This document shows positions 61,209 through 64,000 of a DNA stretch of 64,000 bases, piece by piece (position 1 is the first letter of the stretch; each line of letters starts with the position of its first letter). The stretch comes from Dokdonia sinensis (lineage in GTDB: Bacteria > Bacteroidota > Bacteroidia > Flavobacteriales > Flavobacteriaceae). The notes beneath the pieces were generated by a model that was given only the letters and a program-made list of their open reading frames with translations, was not told the origin of the DNA and made no database searches. A program made the position numbers and the translations under genes. The DNA lies in assembly GCF_003688895.1 (NCBI RefSeq), contig NZ_REFV01000016.1, forward strand, positions 1 to 64,000, written 5' to 3'.

Positions 61209-61239
61209 TAAACCTATTTATTTAATTCCAAATAAACAA
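61209..61239 (-). promoter_or_regulatory. Promoter of gldKLMN
   Basis: On the minus strand TTG (61237-61239), a 20-nt spacer and TAGGTTTA (61209-61216), one mismatch from TAnnTTTG, lie 35 nt before the gldK start. Confidence 0.5.
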
Positions 61240-61283
61240 TTAATTTACAATAAACCTCAAATCTATTTTTAAGTTACTAACGG

Positions 61284-62450
61284 TTAAATTTCATTCTTTT
61301 TACGCGCCTTAAACCAGCGCTCTGGAATACTTTGGTTACAAGCATCCAGATATTCTTGGTAGGTGCAAGGTAATAACGTGCGCCTTTTTAATTTATTATT
61401 CAATCCCGAAATAAATGGAATTTCTATCCACCAGCGTTCGGTTTTATCACTTTTATAAAACGTAAGTACCTCATTATCAATAGGCACTTGATATGTTAAA
61501 AAATTACCTTTTTCAATATCCATATTTTCGCTTGCGCGAAAATTGACTCCTTCGATAAAATACCAGAGGATTTGAGCCACTAACATCGCTGCCGTTTCTT
61601 CTTGGGTATCATTCTTATATTCAAAGATACCAAAACAGCTTACCTTATCACTTATACCAGCATATCGAGCGATAGCACAAATCTCTTTCCCATCAAACCC
61701 GTTGGGCATTTTACTATATTTATAACTTAGTTCGCTACTTTTTATTGCGCCCATATCGATGGCAACAATATCCGCATCGCGCATTACGGGCTCTACACTA
61801 CTCAAACTAGCAGTGACGTTTCCTAATCTGTAAGCATCAAAATATAGACGATCCATCAGATCTATTTCTTCCTGAGGATTAAAATATGTTTGATATCCTA
61901 GGTTGCTGTAATTGAATAAATTATAAGGTTGGTCTACAATAATTTTTCCTACATAAGAGATATTATCGATAGGTTGAGTGGAATCTCCCATATCAAAACG
62001 ACTGTCCACATTGACCAAATTCACCATCTGATCCAGATTGTCATAGGCTCGATACAAAGGATAGACAAGGTCTTGACTGCCACCCAAGAAAACAGGAATG
62101 ATTTGCTGCTTTATGAGTACTTCAGACAATGTCCGAACGGCAAAATAAGTATCTTCCACCGTCTCTCCTTTATCAATATCGCCCAGATCTGCAATAATGG
62201 TGTTCCAATTGCCTGGAAAAAGCTCGTAAAAAGCGCGTCGTATTTCGGTAAAGGTTAATTTCTCGCCTAAGTGGTTGCGGTCGTTACGATTTTCGCGTAA
62301 GCAAACTAATGCTATTTGTACACCATCTAGATCAGGGAAACCATTGTGGTCGCTATGAACACGTATGGAATTACCGATGCATTGTGGGTGCAATAATTGA
62401 ATGTGCGCGACAGCAACATCTGCCACAGGCTTTAACACCTCATAAGCCAT
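61284..62450 (-). CDS. Arginase/formimidoylglutamase-family protein with altered metal site
   Basis: A 388-residue protein of the ureohydrolase (arginase/agmatinase/HutG) fold, lying between topA and gldK. The canonical metal ligands are changed. The GGDHS motif is GGSQDL, the DAHxD motif is VDSRFD and the SxDxD motif is VAIDMGAI. It therefore probably does not bind the two Mn ions and may be a structural or regulatory relative. The 109-nt gap to gldK contains a separate promoter. Its persistence next to T9SS genes in this group hints at a linked role, but this is only inference. Confidence 0.8.
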   Translation of the reverse strand: MAYEVLKPVADVAVAHIQLLHPQCIGNSIRVHSDHNGFPDLDGVQIALVCLRENRNDRNHLGEKLTFTEIRRAFYELFPGNWNTIIADLGDIDKGETVEDTYFAVRTLSEVLIKQQIIPVFLGGSQDLVYPLYRAYDNLDQMVNLVNVDSRFDMGDSTQPIDNISYVGKIIVDQPYNLFNYSNLGYQTYFNPQEEIDLMDRLYFDAYRLGNVTASLSSVEPVMRDADIVAIDMGAIKSSELSYKYSKMPNGFDGKEICAIARYAGISDKVSCFGIFEYKNDTQEETAAMLVAQILWYFIEGVNFRASENMDIEKGNFLTYQVPIDNEVLTFYKSDKTERWWIEIPFISGLNNKLKRRTLLPCTYQEYLDACNQSIPERWFKARKKNEI

Positions 62451-62453
62451 AAA

Positions 62454-64000
62454 TTACTTCTTTTTTGCAGTAGTTTTTTTCTTTGGAGCAGTCTTTTTCT
62501 TAGGCGCCGCTTTCTTTTTTACAGCCTTCTTCTTAGGTGCTTTTTTTGCAATAATATCTTGTACTTCTTCTAGCGTAAGTGCTGCCGCATCTACAGTTTT
62601 AGGAAGTTCAATTTTTGTTTTCCCTTTTATGATATTTGAACGTCCCCAGCGCGCTTTCTCCACACGAATACCTTCTTCCTCGAAGTTATGAATGACTTTG
62701 TCAATCTCCTTTTGTTTCTTAACCTCGATAAGCTCTACGATATCTTCATCGCTCAAGTTATCGAAATCGTACTTCTTGTTCACATTAATGAACATACCAT
62801 TCCACTTAATAAAAGGTCCGAAACGTCCAGTTCCTTTCTGGACAGGAAGATCTTCGTACATATATATAGGAGCATCCGCCTTTTGCTTTTCCTTGATATA
62901 TTCGATAGCTTCCTCAAGATCTACATCCATAGGATCGCGACCCTTGGGCAAGGAAACAAATGTTTCGCCAAATTTCACATAAGGTCCATAGCGGCCATTA
63001 TTTACAGCAACATCCATATCTTCATACTTACCTAAGTCCTTAGGCAGTTTAAACAGGTCCATTGCTTGCTCATAGGTAATGTTGCTCAGATTTTGATCTG
63101 GGCCTAAACTTGCAAACTGTGGCTTCTCATCATCCTCTACACTTCCTATTTGAACCATAGGGCCAAATTTCCCTAATCGCACACTCACAGGCTTCCCAGT
63201 TGCGGGATCCGTACCTAGGACACGTTCTCCCACCTCACGATCTGCGTGTTCCTCCACGTGTTTTACTTGCGGGTGGAAATCTTTATAGAAGTCCTTCATC
63301 ATCTCCGTCCACTCCTGCTTACCCTCTGCTATATCATCAAAATCTTGTTCAACCTTTGCTGTAAAGTTATAATCAAGGATATTCTTAAAGTGCTGTACCA
63401 AGAAATCATTTACCACCATTCCTACATCTGTAGGAACAAGTTTTCCTTTATCTGAACCTACCGTTTCTGTAAGTTGCTTTTCTGAAACTTTGTCATTTTC
63501 TAAAGTAAGCTGAGCATATTTACGCTCAGTACCATCTACAGAACCTTTCTCTACATATTTTCGATTCTGAATTGTGGTAATCGTAGGCGCGTAAGTAGAT
63601 GGTCTACCGATGCCTAGCTCTTCCAGTTTCTTAACTAGAGAAGCCTCTGTATATCGATACGGAGGTCTTGTAAATCGTTCGGTTGCGGTAATGTAATTAT
63701 TAAGGAGTGTTTCCCCCTTGCGTAGAGCAGGAAGTAATCCTGTTTCCTCTTCATCTTCATCATCGTGACCTTCTAGATACACCTTTAAAAAGCCTTCAAA
63801 TTTCAGTACCTCCCCATTTGCCGTAAGATTATCTGTTCCTGCAGATGATGCAATTTGCACATTTGTTCGTTCTAACTGCGCCTCACTCATTTGAGAAGCA
63901 ATGGCACGTTTCCAGATAAGCTCATATAATCTTGCCTGATCTCGATCTATATTCACACGATGCTTTGCAAAATCTGTAGGGCGAATCGCCTCGTGAGCCT
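62454..64000 (-). CDS. topA: DNA topoisomerase I, C-terminal part (runs off window)
   Basis: The 3' part of topA. The frame is open to the window edge and contains AHEAIRPTDF near the edge, YTEASLVKKLEELGIGRPSTYA and TTIQNRKYVEKG of the type IA core. After that come zinc-free C-terminal repeats of the type GRYGPYVKFGETFVSLPKG and GRFGPFIKWNGMFINV. The protein ends in a Lys/Ala/Pro-rich tail (AVKKKAAPKKKTAPKKK), common in Bacteroidota topA. The enzyme relaxes negative supercoils. The catalytic Tyr lies outside the window. The next gene starts 3 nt downstream. Confidence 0.95.
   Translation of the reverse strand, partial: AHEAIRPTDFAKHRVNIDRDQARLYELIWKRAIASQMSEAQLERTNVQIASSAGTDNLTANGEVLKFEGFLKVYLEGHDDEDEEETGLLPALRKGETLLNNYITATERFTRPPYRYTEASLVKKLEELGIGRPSTYAPTITTIQNRKYVEKGSVDGTERKYAQLTLENDKVSEKQLTETVGSDKGKLVPTDVGMVVNDFLVQHFKNILDYNFTAKVEQDFDDIAEGKQEWTEMMKDFYKDFHPQVKHVEEHADREVGERVLGTDPATGKPVSVRLGKFGPMVQIGSVEDDEKPQFASLGPDQNLSNITYEQAMDLFKLPKDLGKYEDMDVAVNNGRYGPYVKFGETFVSLPKGRDPMDVDLEEAIEYIKEKQKADAPIYMYEDLPVQKGTGRFGPFIKWNGMFINVNKKYDFDNLSDEDIVELIEVKKQKEIDKVIHNFEEEGIRVEKARWGRSNIIKGKTKIELPKTVDAAALTLEEVQDIIAKKAPKKKAVKKKAAPKKKTAPKKKTTAKKK

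Overview
This window is a chromosomal segment from a member of the Bacteroidota, most likely a marine Flavobacteriaceae. A Dokdonia/Krokinobacter-like organism is my guess, not proven. The reasons are the complete gldKLMN type IX secretion/gliding core, Bacteroidota-type promoters (TAnnTTTG -7 boxes), many lipoproteins with short Bacteroidota signals, and families typical of the group (GSCFA, DUF6252, DUF6498, FolK-deoxynucleoside kinase fusion, paired cytochrome oxidase subunit III genes). I see no rRNA, tRNA, CRISPR array, insertion sequence or prophage.

Layout. 1-6.4 kb: the start of a large secreted surface protein (minus), then NifU-type Fe-S carrier, dodecin, a DUF255 thioredoxin-fold lipoprotein and two tandem MscS channels (plus). 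6.5-14.4 kb: a minus-strand run of an ABC ATPase, two MacB-type permeases, adaptor, TolC, second adaptor and tsaB. 14.7-17.5 kb: a His-rich small protein with a non-ATG start, followed by a TonB-dependent receptor. 17.6-22.7 kb: a TPR histidine kinase, a small membrane protein, a probable short RNA, a DUF6498 protein, a secreted protein of unknown family and a DUF6252 lipoprotein. Three promoters here share a 20-bp palindrome exactly 21 nt upstream of the -7 box. 22.7-28.3 kb: GSCFA, GxxExxY, alaS, M23 peptidase and a MerR regulator. 28.6-42.3 kb: LemA/TPM genes, a lipoprotein, a MazEF pair, CotH, FolK-dNK, a queuosine-precursor transporter, AsmA, a DUF3857 protein and patatin. 42.5-48.0 kb: cytochrome oxidase assembly cluster (cyoE, two coxIII, coxIV, SCO, DUF420). 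48.2-49.4 kb: metallo-hydrolase and VOC protein. 49.4-55.1 kb: a tandem duplication of a zincin-lipoprotein/small-partner module with truncated gene relics at the junction. 55.3-64 kb: DAO oxidoreductase, gldKLMN, a degenerate arginase-family gene and the 3' part of topA.

Three features cut across the gene map. First, a 14-bp palindrome GCTTTCGCGAAAGC occurs 13 times perfectly, both between genes and inside reading frames, where it is read as AFAKA, RFRES or LSRK. Second, a GC-rich 20-21 bp palindrome has inserted into that palindrome at three places, once in frame inside a signal peptide. Third, the 17.6-22.7 kb block looks like a small regulon with a shared operator. The duplicated lipoprotein promoters also carry a G9 tract immediately upstream of the -7 box, which could make expression phase-variable. 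All homology calls come from recognising sequence motifs by eye; no database search was run.
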